Below, one piece after another: positions 35,439-44,615 of a stretch of DNA of 64,000 nt. Every line of letters starts with the position of its first letter. Position 1 is the first letter of the stretch. The translations under genes and the position numbers were made by a program. The notes under the pieces are model-generated. The model was given only the letters and a program-made list of their open reading frames with translations, was not told the DNA's origin and made no database searches. This stretch comes from Chalara sp. BL73 (Eukaryota > Ascomycota > Leotiomycetes > Helotiales): positions 558,001 to 622,000 of the forward strand of contig CAKJVC010000142.1 in NCBI GenBank assembly GCA_918026815.1, read 5' to 3'.

Positions 35439-36660
35439 TTATTCTGAAATCCGCCACACTAGTCGCTCGCCGCTAGCCTCTTTTCTCCTTAACGCGTCTA
35501 TAGCTGCTTGAGCCCTTTCGAGTAAGGTCTTCCCTTCGATAATGCGATACCTATTCGGTTTCACTGCTCCAGAGCGCAGCAGCTCTGGCATAATCCTAGG
35601 TTGTAGATGAGTTTTGAAGAACTCGTTCTGCCGATATCAGTACTTTGGCGTTGCACTAGAATTACACAAAACGCACCTGGAGATAGAAATGTGTTCTCAC
35701 ACCCCTCGCGTTAACTCCTTCAGCCCAGTCTACTGATGCTTTTACGTCAGTCTCGTACACCGGCGCCGTTGTTTCGCTGGCATCAACCGCAATAACCGGC
35801 AAAAGCACCGCAACCCTCGCTCCTTTCCGAGCGATTTTTGCCAGAGGAGCCAAGCTGTTTGATTTTGAACCAATGCAGTCAATGATAAAAGGGATCTGCG
35901 GCGATACATTCAAGATATCCGTCACGACGTCGGAATTCTTGTAATCAAAAACATGGGTAGCACCATAGGATTTCAAGAGCCCATGGTGCTGAGGCGAAGC
36001 GGTGGCCAGCAGATTCGTGTACCCCCAATGTCTTAAAATCTGGAGCGCGAATTGGCCAACAGAGGACGAGCCGCCCCAGATGAGAATCGCATCATTGGCA
36101 TGTTTAGGCGGCGCGGAGGGCACCGGCCACGGGAGAGGGAGCTCTAGGTCGACTGTAACGGTGTGAAAAACCGTCACGAAGTTGTTCCCTAACGTCACTG
36201 CTTCCTCTGGCCTGAATCCGTCAGGGATCTGTTGCATTTTCAGCATCAATGCCGTGATTCACGCATCACTAAACACCTACTTTTCCTAGAAGATATTCTG
36301 GCGCCGTGCAGAATTCCTGATGAGCCTTCTCCTTTTGAGTCCTCCACGTAAAGCCAAAAACCTATTGTAACTCTCAGACTCAAATTTCTATCGAACGGCA
36401 CTATCATTTACCTTGTCGCCAACTTTGAGATTTTTGACCCCTGGTCCAGTCCTGACAACAATTCCAGCGACACCGTCGCCGAGTATTTGTGGATGATTCA
36501 CAAGCAAGCCACCATCATTCTGATGTAGATCTAGAGGCGTAGATGCTGTCCATTCGACTCGGACCTGGACTTCTCCTTCGCCAGGATCCGGAGTTGGAAC
36601 TTGCAGGATCTCAAGCGGTCCTCTTACTGAAGCTGTAACGATGGCTGAATGGGTTGTCAT
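35439..36660 (-). CDS. Zinc-binding-dehydrogenase-like MDR oxidoreductase (enoyl-reductase type)
   Basis: Medium-chain dehydrogenase/reductase, probably an NADPH-dependent enoyl or quinone-type reductase; substrate unknown. Four exons on the minus strand, 36412-36660, 36281-36361, 35677-36228 and 35627-35439, give 356 residues; introns are 49-52 nt. The N-terminal GroES-like domain includes EVQVRVEWTASTPLDLH and ILGDGVAGIV. The Rossmann part carries the nucleotide loop WGGSSSVGQFALQ and a YGATHVFDY segment. No zinc-ligand cysteine set is visible. Such stand-alone reductases are common in fungal accessory regions and resemble trans-acting enoyl reductases, but no polyketide synthase is in this window. 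The start codon follows an eight-G homopolymer on the coding strand. Confidence 0.9.
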
Positions 36661-37078
36661 TTCCCCCCCCAAAAAAAGTTCTGTGCTTTGGTAGTTAAAA
36701 GAGATCTTGAGCAGTTGATTGTATGGACCATTTCGAAGGCTTGAACTTGCACATATATATACAAATATGTATAGACCAGTGACTTCACACAAGGGCCATA
36801 CGCACGTGATCTTCGATATCTTAATCGGGAAATTTGTTCTTGGTGATCCACTTTCATGTGGCCATAATTTGTAATCCATTCAATTGTCTCATCGGATAGA
36901 ATCTCCAATTTCTCACTTGTTAGGGAATAGCAAATCCACTAATCATAAGTCAAGCACTATAACTTATCATCACTAGATGTAAGAGACCATACTTTACAAG
37001 CTTTGCCTCGTGACAATCTTATATACATGTATTAATATAACTTACATTATTTCTACACTGCACCCATTGTCAGCGTGC
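36661..37078. other. Short AT-rich spacer upstream of the reductase
   Basis: No gene seen. Just ahead of the reductase start there is a run of eight C followed by seven A on the plus strand (36663-36677). Confidence 0.5.
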
Positions 37079-37222
37079 TCAGTATCCATACTTCGCAACT
37101 CGCTCTTCTTTGAGTATCCGAACTTCTCGGTCGACCTCCTTGGCAGCTTGCCTTGCAGCCTCCAATTTTTCCTGAGTTCTAACTATGTCTTCTGTCCATT
37201 TTTGAGCCGCGTCAACGTGTTC

Positions 37223-38565
37223 CTACCTCCACTGTTCTCTATCCGTTCGGTTTTCCGGTAACTCTTTATCTTGATCAATTTCTTTGATCTCTATTTGCTC
37301 CCGGCTTATAGCCTCGAGGAGTCTGGTTAATCGGTTCTCCAGTTGATCTACTTTGCGCAGAGGTTCTTCGGCCTCATAACGCTTTTCCTCCTCTTCCTCC
37401 CAGTTAGCACGATCAGCTAAGAACGCACTTCGATCAAAATTTTCTGGCCAGCCGTTTTGGCGATAGAGTCGCGAATACTCGTCGCCATCCCAGCTGCCAT
37501 TGGATAATCCGCCAGGCATCCACTCGAGGGCAACAAATTTATTCATATAGTCTCGAAGGACCTTTCTCGCTGAACGACTTGGGTAGTTGTCGAGGGACGG
37601 ATATTCCTTTCTATCTGCAAACTCAGAATCAATGTCTTTAGTGGCAGGGTCTACATTTCCATTACTAATATACGGTCAGTACAGGCGGTGTTTCAGAATT
37701 TAACGTATAAGTCGATGCATACAATTTATCTATGGTCCATATTTTATCTGGAAGGTGTTAATATTAGTCTTAACGCTGTGATCTGACTTTTCTGCTTACA
37801 ATTTTTAGTATTCAGCACCATCATAGCTCCATCCCCTTCACTTCCTAAGTTCATCAGTAATATGTAGTCCGGCTTCATATATTTTCCTCCTGGCTCGTTG
37901 AAATCCTTCTTCTTTCCATCTTTATCTGTCTCCACTGCATAAAGCGGATCAACATCATCCAACATGAAGTCCAGCGTATAATCGACGAATGTGCCATAAA
38001 GAATAAACTGATCGTCGCCGATGCCATGACTCCAAGCGAATCGATCGCGATCGCTGGCCTGTGGTCCCAAGTATGGCAGCATCTCCATCATTTCGATTGC
38101 TCTCTCTGAGTACCCAACTTCTATGGCATGTGTTCTGTTGAGACTGGGGTTCTTGTGTGGTGGGCGCAAAATCATGGAAGGTTCGTAGTAGCCCATGCGT
38201 GAGAGCATTTCATAGAACTCCGTCATTAAATCTGCGACTTCCTGTGGGTTTCCCGGGTGTCGAAATTCGTCCCAAGTTTCTGTGACCGTGCGATAGATTC
38301 TCGCAATGGTACGATCAGCCGCTCCAGAGAAACTCCCTGTTTCCTGTCCCAAAGATAAGACTATATAAAACACGGCACAGTAAATGAAAATCAGCCAGCG
38401 TAAGGACCTAAGAATTGCAATGGTTCTCTCGCGCTGGTTCCGTTGCACATTATTGACTAATCCATGGCTCACCTCCGCGCTTCGTCCATCTTTTCCATCC
38501 TGCACGACGGGCTCGTATACCGAAAGGCGCGTCGGCTTTGACAATATATTTCTCAGTGACCACAT
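37223..38565 (-). CDS. Hypothetical fungal membrane protein, possibly truncated by an in-frame TAG
   Basis: Function unknown; it resembles a fungus-specific uncharacterised family. Three exons on the minus strand, 37800-38565, 37723-37747 (only 25 nt) and 37223-37664, give 410 residues. A hydrophobic segment at about residues 62-80 (WLIFIYCAVFYIVLSLG) suggests a membrane anchor with most of the protein on one side. Conserved-looking parts are PGNPQEVADLMTEFYEML, YGTFVDYTLDFMLDD, and ALEWMPGGLSNGSWDGDEY; the C-terminus is an acidic, coiled-coil-like helix. The TAG at 37223-37225 is followed in the same frame by 47 more codons (EHVDAAQKWTEDIV, EAARQAAKEVDREVR) ending at TGA 37079. The stop may therefore be a nonsense mutation. 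A possible upstream exon lies at 38605-38805. Confidence 0.7.
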
Positions 38566-38604
38566 CTGAACGAGTGATATGAGGTCTGCTGAGATCAAGC
38601 AGTA

Positions 38605-38805
38605 TTAGGCTAGATTTAAGAAACAAAATGCGTCCGAATGACGTTGGTTTTGGGTTCTAAAAATAAGCTCGCTTGATTTGCTCAAATCCCTAAATATTTT
38701 AATAGCAAGCAATCCTGCGATTCCTCCTTCCACCTCCTTCTGGCCCTCTCGGAAGCTGTCCAAAGCAGTGAGAATCTCCATGCTCGCGGCGTGTTTTCTC
38801 AACAT
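38605..38805 (-). other. Possible upstream exon or leader frame of the hypothetical membrane protein
   Basis: A 66-codon minus-strand frame beginning MLRKHAASMEILTALDSF has a plausible amphipathic composition and ends just before the hypothetical gene at 37223-38565. Family members may have a longer N-terminus, but no clean donor/acceptor pair joins the two, so it is listed only as a candidate. Confidence 0.25.
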
Positions 38806-39218
38806 CCAACTAAGGTGACGTACCTTAGCTCTCCTGCTCTAGGTCCTTGGCAGCTTAGTCAATGGGCGTGAAGGTACATTTAGTATGGCCGCACGGACTA
38901 TAGAGAGCCCCGAAGCCCATGATGAATCATGATCTCTTCTTCAAAATTCAATAGCAAAGCTAGAGCTTAGATCTGTAAGCCATGCCTAGCTAATTTCTGA
39001 CTTGGAAGATTCCCGGACTTCTGTTCATCGCCAGAGTCCATGATCCATATGCACCCTGACGTAAAAAGGTGCAACTCTACTCCTAAAACTGTCCGAAAAG
39101 TCTCCTAGCTTATGTTTATATGAACGTCGTATTTTTCTTTCAGTTACGTACTTCATCCAAAACACACCTTTAGACACTCGCGATTATTTTGTGCGCTTCA
39201 ACGCCAAAGCCTAGGACT
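38806..39218. other. Divergent spacer ahead of the epoxide hydrolase
   Basis: No gene seen. It must contain the promoters of the hypothetical gene (-) and the epoxide hydrolase (+). Confidence 0.5.
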
Positions 39219-40410
39219 ATGAGCTTTCCCATCTCACGGCACACAACATGGCGAGGCTTCCACTACGACTATGTACATCTCAAGCCGACTGCTGGAAATG
39301 AAGGAAACTACATTTTGTTCTTACACGGATTTCCAAGCTCCTCATATGACTGGCGGTATCAGATCGAGTATTTTTCCAAGAAAGGCTATGGCATCGTAGT
39401 ACCTGATCTCCTCGGTTATGCAGGAACATCCAAACCCCTCGATGTTCAGGCATACAAGGCCAAAGGGATGGTTGAAGATACATTTGAGATACTAGAGCAT
39501 GAGAATATATCTAAGGTTATTGGCGTTTCTCATGACTGGGTCAGTGGTATCCTCCTCCGAGGTTTGCATATCTTGAGATTTCTAACAGTCAAATCAGGGC
39601 TCATTCCTTCTCTCTCGCCTTGCAAATTACCACCCAGAACTCTTCACTAAGCTTGCTTTCATAGATGTCGGCTATCAGGCTCCTGGTCAAGGTCTTTCAT
39701 TGGAAACCATTAAATATGTCAACGCTGCTGTCCAAGAGCATATGGGCTTTTCAGTGTTCGGGTACTTCTTATTCTTCACCGAGGGAGATGCTCCAAAACT
39801 GATGGATGAGCATGTATGAGCTCCTCTTAGTGTGCCCTAATCGGCTTGCTAACAGATCGCCAGTCGGACTCCGTCCAATCACTGTTCTACTCGAAGGACG
39901 CGGAGATCGGAAAGAAGTACATGGGAGCTATTGGAGGCTTCCGTGAATGGCTTGAAAATGGAAAAGTTGCGGACCAAGAGGCGTACTTTTCTGATGAAGT
40001 AAGGAGCCTGCTCATTGTTTCAAAGTGTTAACCAATAAAGTAAGTAGGATAAAGCACGGTACCAGAAGACATTCTCCGGCGGCTACGCTGCATCCATTAA
40101 TTGGTACCGCGCGGCTGTGGCAAATATTAACGAGGAAGATGACAAACGTATGGCTTATACTTCAAGAAACATGCCAGTTCAAAAATGCTAATATGAGTCC
40201 ATAGAGATTCCAAAGGAAAGCCACACCCTGAACCAACCCACGATTATGCTCAGTTCAACGAATTTCATCACCGCCTCCGCGGATATGCCTTCCCAGATGA
40301 AGCCGTATGTGCCCAACTTGACGGCCGAGAAGATTGACGCTGGTCACTGGATCCAAATCGAAAAGCCAGATGAGGTTAATGCAAGACTTGACCAGTTTTT
40401 CACCACGTAA
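39219..40410 (+). CDS. Epoxide hydrolase-like alpha/beta hydrolase
   Basis: Predicted soluble epoxide hydrolase, which opens epoxides to vicinal diols through an aspartate ester; substrate unknown. Five exons, 39219-39539, 39598-39813, 39864-39998, 40066-40147 and 40205-40410, encode 319 residues. The oxyanion motif HGFP is at residues 36-39. The nucleophile aspartate is D106 in HDW, completed by GS after the first intron. The catalytic histidine is about H299 in DAGHW. The second acceptor is the second AG (39862-39863), since the nearer one at the CTAACAG breaks the frame. The fourth exon could start three bases later without frame change. Introns are 50-67 nt. All motifs needed for activity are visible. 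Confidence 0.92.
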
Positions 40411-40720
40411 GTATTGAGACTCGATAGAGTCATAAACAATAATACACCAAGCGGTTGTTGGGCAAGAATATGAAAGAACGGCGGCATTGCAAGACTCAAT
40501 ATAGTACCTGAATACGATGTAACATAAGTAAATGGCGGTAGTAAATGGTGGTATTTGGATGTACCTCATCTCACGACTGGCTAGATTTTGTAGGTCTAGA
40601 AAGGTACCACCTCATCTGGTCTACAAATTAGAGTACCGAGTTAGTTTCCTTGTCCTAGCTATCTCATGGATTGCATGCATTCTTTCAAGGTCCTTCTACT
40701 CTGGAAATATATGTGGGAGT
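40411..40720. other. Convergent spacer
   Basis: About 310 bases between the 3' ends of the epoxide hydrolase (+) and the acetyltransferase (-). No gene seen. Confidence 0.5.
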
Positions 40721-41459
40721 CTACATTTGTCTCCAGAGTAGAACAAAGTCATGAAACCTAAAGGCAGGAGATTTGCTCCATAAAGCTAGCTTACCTCTTT
40801 TAATCTCTTTTCCAGCTCGCACTTCGATGCCTCTTTGATACACCTCTTTCAACAATTCACCTCTTTTGAACCCAAGCTTTTCCACGACCCCTTCACTTGC
40901 GGTATTTTCCGGATCGATTTCAGCGATCAGCAGATCTCTCGCATTTTCTCCTTTAAAACACATCAGGGAGTTGCCAATATGCGTGACCACGAACTATGTG
41001 GAGAACATACTTCCCGGTCCCCAATACAACTCAATGAATAGCCTCAAGGCTTCCGAAGCATACCCCACTCCCCAGAAATCCTCATGGAGTCCGTATCCAA
41101 TCTCTGCACCAGCAGGGTGATTTCGTGGCGCCCCAACTATCCCAATCACCCTCGGTTTCCCCTGTCCATCTGCAGGAACGGAAGACTTTAGTAGGATTGC
41201 ATAGTTCTCGATCCATGGCTTCTCTGGCGACGGTAACCTGGTCAATATCATAGACTTGGTTTGCTCCAGGCTTGTCGATGGCTGCCTCATCCTAAAACAG
41301 CCATTAACATTCCTGAGAAAAGAAGTAAATCACGAGAAGGACTTACGACCATGACATTGCAAGCTCGCTTGTCATGATTATATGGTAATCGTCCAGATGC
41401 TCCTCAACACTGAGAGGCTGGAGCCATAGGCGCTCTGACTCGGCAACATACTTACTCAT
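40721..41459 (-). CDS. GNAT-family N-acetyltransferase (RimJ/RimL type)
   Basis: Transfers an acetyl group from acetyl-CoA to an amine; acceptor unknown. Three exons on the minus strand, 41347-41459, 41011-41291 and 40721-40950, encode 207 residues. Typical features are an N-terminal ESERLWLQPLS beta strand, the acetyl-CoA region around EIGYGLHEDFWGVGYASEAL, and the late strand and helix IAEIDPENTASEGVVEKLGF. The third acceptor (after TTTTAAAG) restores the reading at RENARDLL. The C-terminal 15 residues after EIKR are not family-like; a 37-nt GTAAGC...TAG segment there could be spliced out, but it is shorter than any other intron in the window, so the unspliced end was kept. Confidence 0.88.
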
Positions 41460-41892
41460 CCTTGCTTATTTGACCACCAAATGTGCAGATTTAGGTTCGC
41501 AAGCTTTATGTATAGCACGACCTAGAAAGGTGACTCACCGTATTAAACACGTGCTAGTAGACCGATTAGGCAGGTGCCACCATTCGCGAGCTAGCAATTG
41601 GTAATCGCTATTGTCATTTTTCTAGAAGAAGGTGGCTAGACTACATTCGTCCTGCGGCTCCACGCCGATGTCATTTGAGAGTCATTGAGCATGTTAGCGA
41701 ATCTTCCATGACTTGGTGGTCTTGACTGCAGTTATCATCTTGCTTCTACTTTTCTGTATTTAATCATGACTACACGTACCAGGAATGCTGTATTAATTGC
41801 CATTGTCAATGGTGTAGGACGCATTTTCGAACATGAAATGCTAACTCTCTCAATCTCGTTATACTGCTTCCTACCTGAAACTGCTTAGTTAT
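41460..41892. other. Spacer
   Basis: Between the start of the acetyltransferase and the stop of the nucleotidyltransferase, both on the minus strand. No gene seen. Confidence 0.5.
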
Positions 41893-42624
41893 CTAGGTCT
41901 GCGACTCTGGTGGGCCCTTTAAATAGTATCCATCCCAGAGACGACCACCCAGCGGCTCAAGAACTCTTCTTGCCAGCGCAATAAGTTGATCTGGCTGGCC
42001 GCTTACTGCTTGCATAAGAGACTCTTGAAATTCCTCAGAAATGCGGGTTCCGTCTTCGACGTCAATCTCCTTCAATTCACGCGCCAGCCATTTCCCCGTG
42101 CCTAGCCACCTCCTCCTGGACATAAGAAGCAGAGTGGCGGTACGCTGCCAGACCTCCAAGACAACAGCAGACATTTCAGTTGATGAGCCCCCACCGGCAA
42201 GGTCATCTAGGAGGTCGCTTACAGCATAGCGCACCATGTTGAGCTCAGTCTCAGAGAATGGTTGTGGTCCAGCTTCAAGCACCCGTTGACACAGCTGCTG
42301 GGTCTCTGTTCCTCCATCGCCAGACAATAACGGAACACCGTGGCCTACGAGACGACACATAAACGCTTGTCGCTCTTTCCCCTCCAAATCTAACCAGTAG
42401 CGGACGGAGAATTCAGTGTGCACAAAAACCTCAACTGGCCAGCCTTTGAAGGTTCGTGACTCCCGGTAAGCTTCTCCTTTGGCTATCAGGACCGTGACGT
42501 CTAGGTCGGACGTTGTGGTCGTTCGTCCGGCAGCGGCTGACCCGCCGAGCCATGCTTGAAGCGCGTTTGGGAAGCGTTCTGTAACGAATTCCCTGGCGGT
42601 GGTGATGGGCTCGGGACGAGACAT
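41893..42624 (-). CDS. Nucleotidyltransferase-fold protein, intronless, bacterial-like
   Basis: A polymerase-beta-like nucleotidyltransferase of the kind found in bacterial aminoglycoside or MNT-type enzymes; substrate unknown. A single uninterrupted 243-residue frame starts at the ATG at 42624. The active-site loop is at about residues 27-47: GGSAAAGR, then SDLDVTVLI, the GS...DxD metal-binding arrangement. A third acidic strand follows at WPVEVFVH. The C-terminal half is helical (SDLLDDLAGG, EVWQRTATLLLMSRRRWLGTGKW), like the accessory helical domain of DUF4111/KNTase proteins. Nearly every other protein gene here has introns. This one has none, is visibly more G+C-rich than its AT-rich left flank in gene orientation, and has a bacterial-type fold and length, so horizontal acquisition is suspected. 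Confidence 0.88.
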   Translation of the reverse strand: MSRPEPITTAREFVTERFPNALQAWLGGSAAAGRTTTTSDLDVTVLIAKGEAYRESRTFKGWPVEVFVHTEFSVRYWLDLEGKERQAFMCRLVGHGVPLLSGDGGTETQQLCQRVLEAGPQPFSETELNMVRYAVSDLLDDLAGGGSSTEMSAVVLEVWQRTATLLLMSRRRWLGTGKWLARELKEIDVEDGTRISEEFQESLMQAVSGQPDQLIALARRVLEPLGGRLWDGYYLKGPPESQT

Positions 42625-43073
42625 TGCAGGAAGTTTTTCCAGACTGTAGTGGTTATTACCACGCCCTTTCGTTATCTTCTATTATATATTGTAACTTCTC
42701 CCGGAAAATCCGGCCATGTCACCTGATTTCCACCAGTTTTCCAGGCCATGTAACACCCATCGAACTTTCACATTGGTAAAATTGACTGTTTTCCGTAATA
42801 ATTATAGAACTACCAATACAATTACTTGAAATGTTGCACTATTTTATAGCTTTAGTTTGAAGCTTTCTATTAAGCCAGCTACAAGCGTACTCCACATTAC
42901 GGTACTCACGTTATTGATAAGTGTATGCTATAGTGCTAATGTTGCTTTATTACGATGCTTTACATATTGGGCATGCATATTGCATTTATTTCGAACCTGT
43001 ACAATACGCGTTTAATAATTAACACACGTTTATTTATTCAATATACTGTACTAATACGGCCCGTAGCGTTGCG
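42625..43073. other. AT-rich spacer at edge of repeat debris
   Basis: Strongly A/T-rich with many TA steps; no gene seen. It separates the nucleotidyltransferase promoter from the decayed repeat region. Confidence 0.5.
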
Positions 43074-43481
43074 ATGGCTGGCCGACATTTACGCTCGATT
43101 CCAGCTTTTGATACTACGATTACACGTTCAAAAAATCGATTACGGTGTTACAGCTGTAAAGCTTTCCGCGAGCCTACCGAATTCTTTTGGAACAAATATC
43201 AAAATAAATAGCGTGTATTGACGCGTAAGCTTTGCGTTGTAAAACGGACCGCTAATAAAACGGCAAAGCTTAAGACGAAGCTTATAACAGAGCTTGTAAC
43301 GAAACCTGTTGGCCGGTTTATAAAATGCTGTTCGAGCTGTACGCAAACGAAGCTTATTATTTAATTTAGTCGTTTTGCAACCTGTATTACGTGCTGTCAG
43401 CGAAATACAAACGCTTAGCGAGCTTGTACAAAATGGGCGAAACAAAATACACAGCATGCTACAAAAAAAAAATGCAATTGA
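43074..43481 (+). pseudogene. Decayed cysteine-rich repeat-type gene with in-frame stops
   Basis: One frame from ATG 43074 to TGA 43479-43481 stays protein-like but is cut by three internal stops (TAG, TAA, TAG), each where a glutamine (CAG or CAA) would fit by a single C-to-T change. The frame shows repeated cysteine pairs (RLRCYSCKAF; IKCCSSCTQ; TCITCCQRN) and lysine/threonine-rich linkers, like short CxxC proteins often seen in fungal repeat regions. The stop pattern is what RIP produces. A second frame (43375-43566) continues the coding-like character with KLPKKRGEELLKLRKDRLRD, suggesting a frameshift at the ten-A run near 43461. No transposase or reverse transcriptase motif was found. 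Confidence 0.6.
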
Positions 43482-43805
43482 GATTTCTAAACTGCCAAAG
43501 AAGCGCGGAGAAGAGCTGTTAAAGTTACGAAAGGATCGTTTACGGGATTTGACAGTAAAAGACTAGATGGAAATAGACCCAGCGTTACAATGATTTTGCG
43601 GGCTTACAGGTCTACATGCTACAGGCCTATATGCTATAAGTCTACATGCTATAGGGCTACAGGTCTACAGCAACTAAGATTTCTAAGGTGCAAAAGAACC
43701 GTGGCGGAAAGTTGTTGTTTTATTGAAAGGATTGTTTGCGGGATCCCACGGTAGAAAACTATATAGAAATCGACCTAGCGCCACAATAATACAGCTCTTT
43801 ACAGG
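43481..43805. repeat. Diverged tandem duplication flanking a 15-bp minisatellite
   Basis: Segment 43481-43610 and segment 43677-43805 are copies of the same roughly 130-bp sequence (both start AGATTTCTAA and end TTACAGG) that differ mostly by transitions. Between them, 43611-43670 consists of four 15-bp units: TCTACATGCTACAGG, CCTATATGCTATAAG, TCTACATGCTATAGG and GCTACAGGTCTACAG. The arrangement suggests a local duplication followed by RIP-like decay. Confidence 0.75.
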
Positions 43806-44615
43806 CCCGCAGGCTAGCCGAAAGTTGCAGTTTACAATTATGCGTGATTTTTTGATTTCTTACAGCCGTATAGCGTGCATTCGCTGTAGAATTGACCTGT
43901 ATTGACGTGTTCGCGCGCGCCGTAAGCTTTCGTAGGTTCTGCAGGCAATCAACCAATCAAAAGCGCTGTAAATAACTAACATGCGGCTTGACAAGCTTCG
44001 AGCTTGCGAGAAGCCATAACCTAGTGTGTGAATGTGGAAAATTCAAATAGACGAGGACTGCTGGATTATTGCAGTTTAATAGGGGAAAAAAGCATTATAG
44101 GTGTAGTATAGTTGAGCTGAACCACCAGGTAAGATCAAGGAGTGTTATTGTTTGAGTAATGACTCAGAAACTGGCCCTCGTCCATAATTGGGTCGTGTCG
44201 CTGTGCCTTTGCAAGAGCTGCTATTGGTTTGCTCTGTATTACATTGCCTAACGGTCAAACCATGTGACTGTCATACCGAATCAGAAGTGGTTAGTGTAGG
44301 CAATTGGTTCAACTTCAAATCAAAGCATCTTCATACAGAATGAACGGGACAGAACTTGCTGCTGCCAAAGCAAGCTGAAAATAGGGAGAAATGCGAAAAT
44401 AAACCGGACACAAATCGCAAACGAGAACTAGAAGACCTAGAGCAGAGTTTATTCTCAGCCCTATCAAGATATGATTAAATTCACTGATATTTTATACAAC
44501 CGCCCGTACCTTACGCCAATATAACCTGCGGCGGCTACCTGTAGTTAAGTATCCAATCCGCTCTTTATTAAGCTCGCACTCAATACCTTTACGCTATGCC
44601 GAAATGAAAGAACTC
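43806..44615. other. AT-rich non-coding region
   Basis: No gene recognised between the repeat block and the kinase stop codon. It may include the remaining edge of the decayed element and the kinase 3' untranslated region. Confidence 0.45.

Noticed and set aside
37170..37225. 55-nt GTAGGA...CAG intron removing the TAG in the hypothetical membrane protein
   Set aside because: It changes the frame away from the clearly coding-like continuation and gives a less plausible tail.
40722..40760. Possible extra 37-nt intron near the GNAT 3' end
   Set aside because: Too short compared with local introns, and the spliced tail is no more family-like than the unspliced one.
42625..44615. Complete transposon in the AT-rich block
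   Set aside because: No transposase, integrase or reverse transcriptase motif and no terminal inverted or long terminal repeats were found; only a cysteine-rich relic and local repeats.
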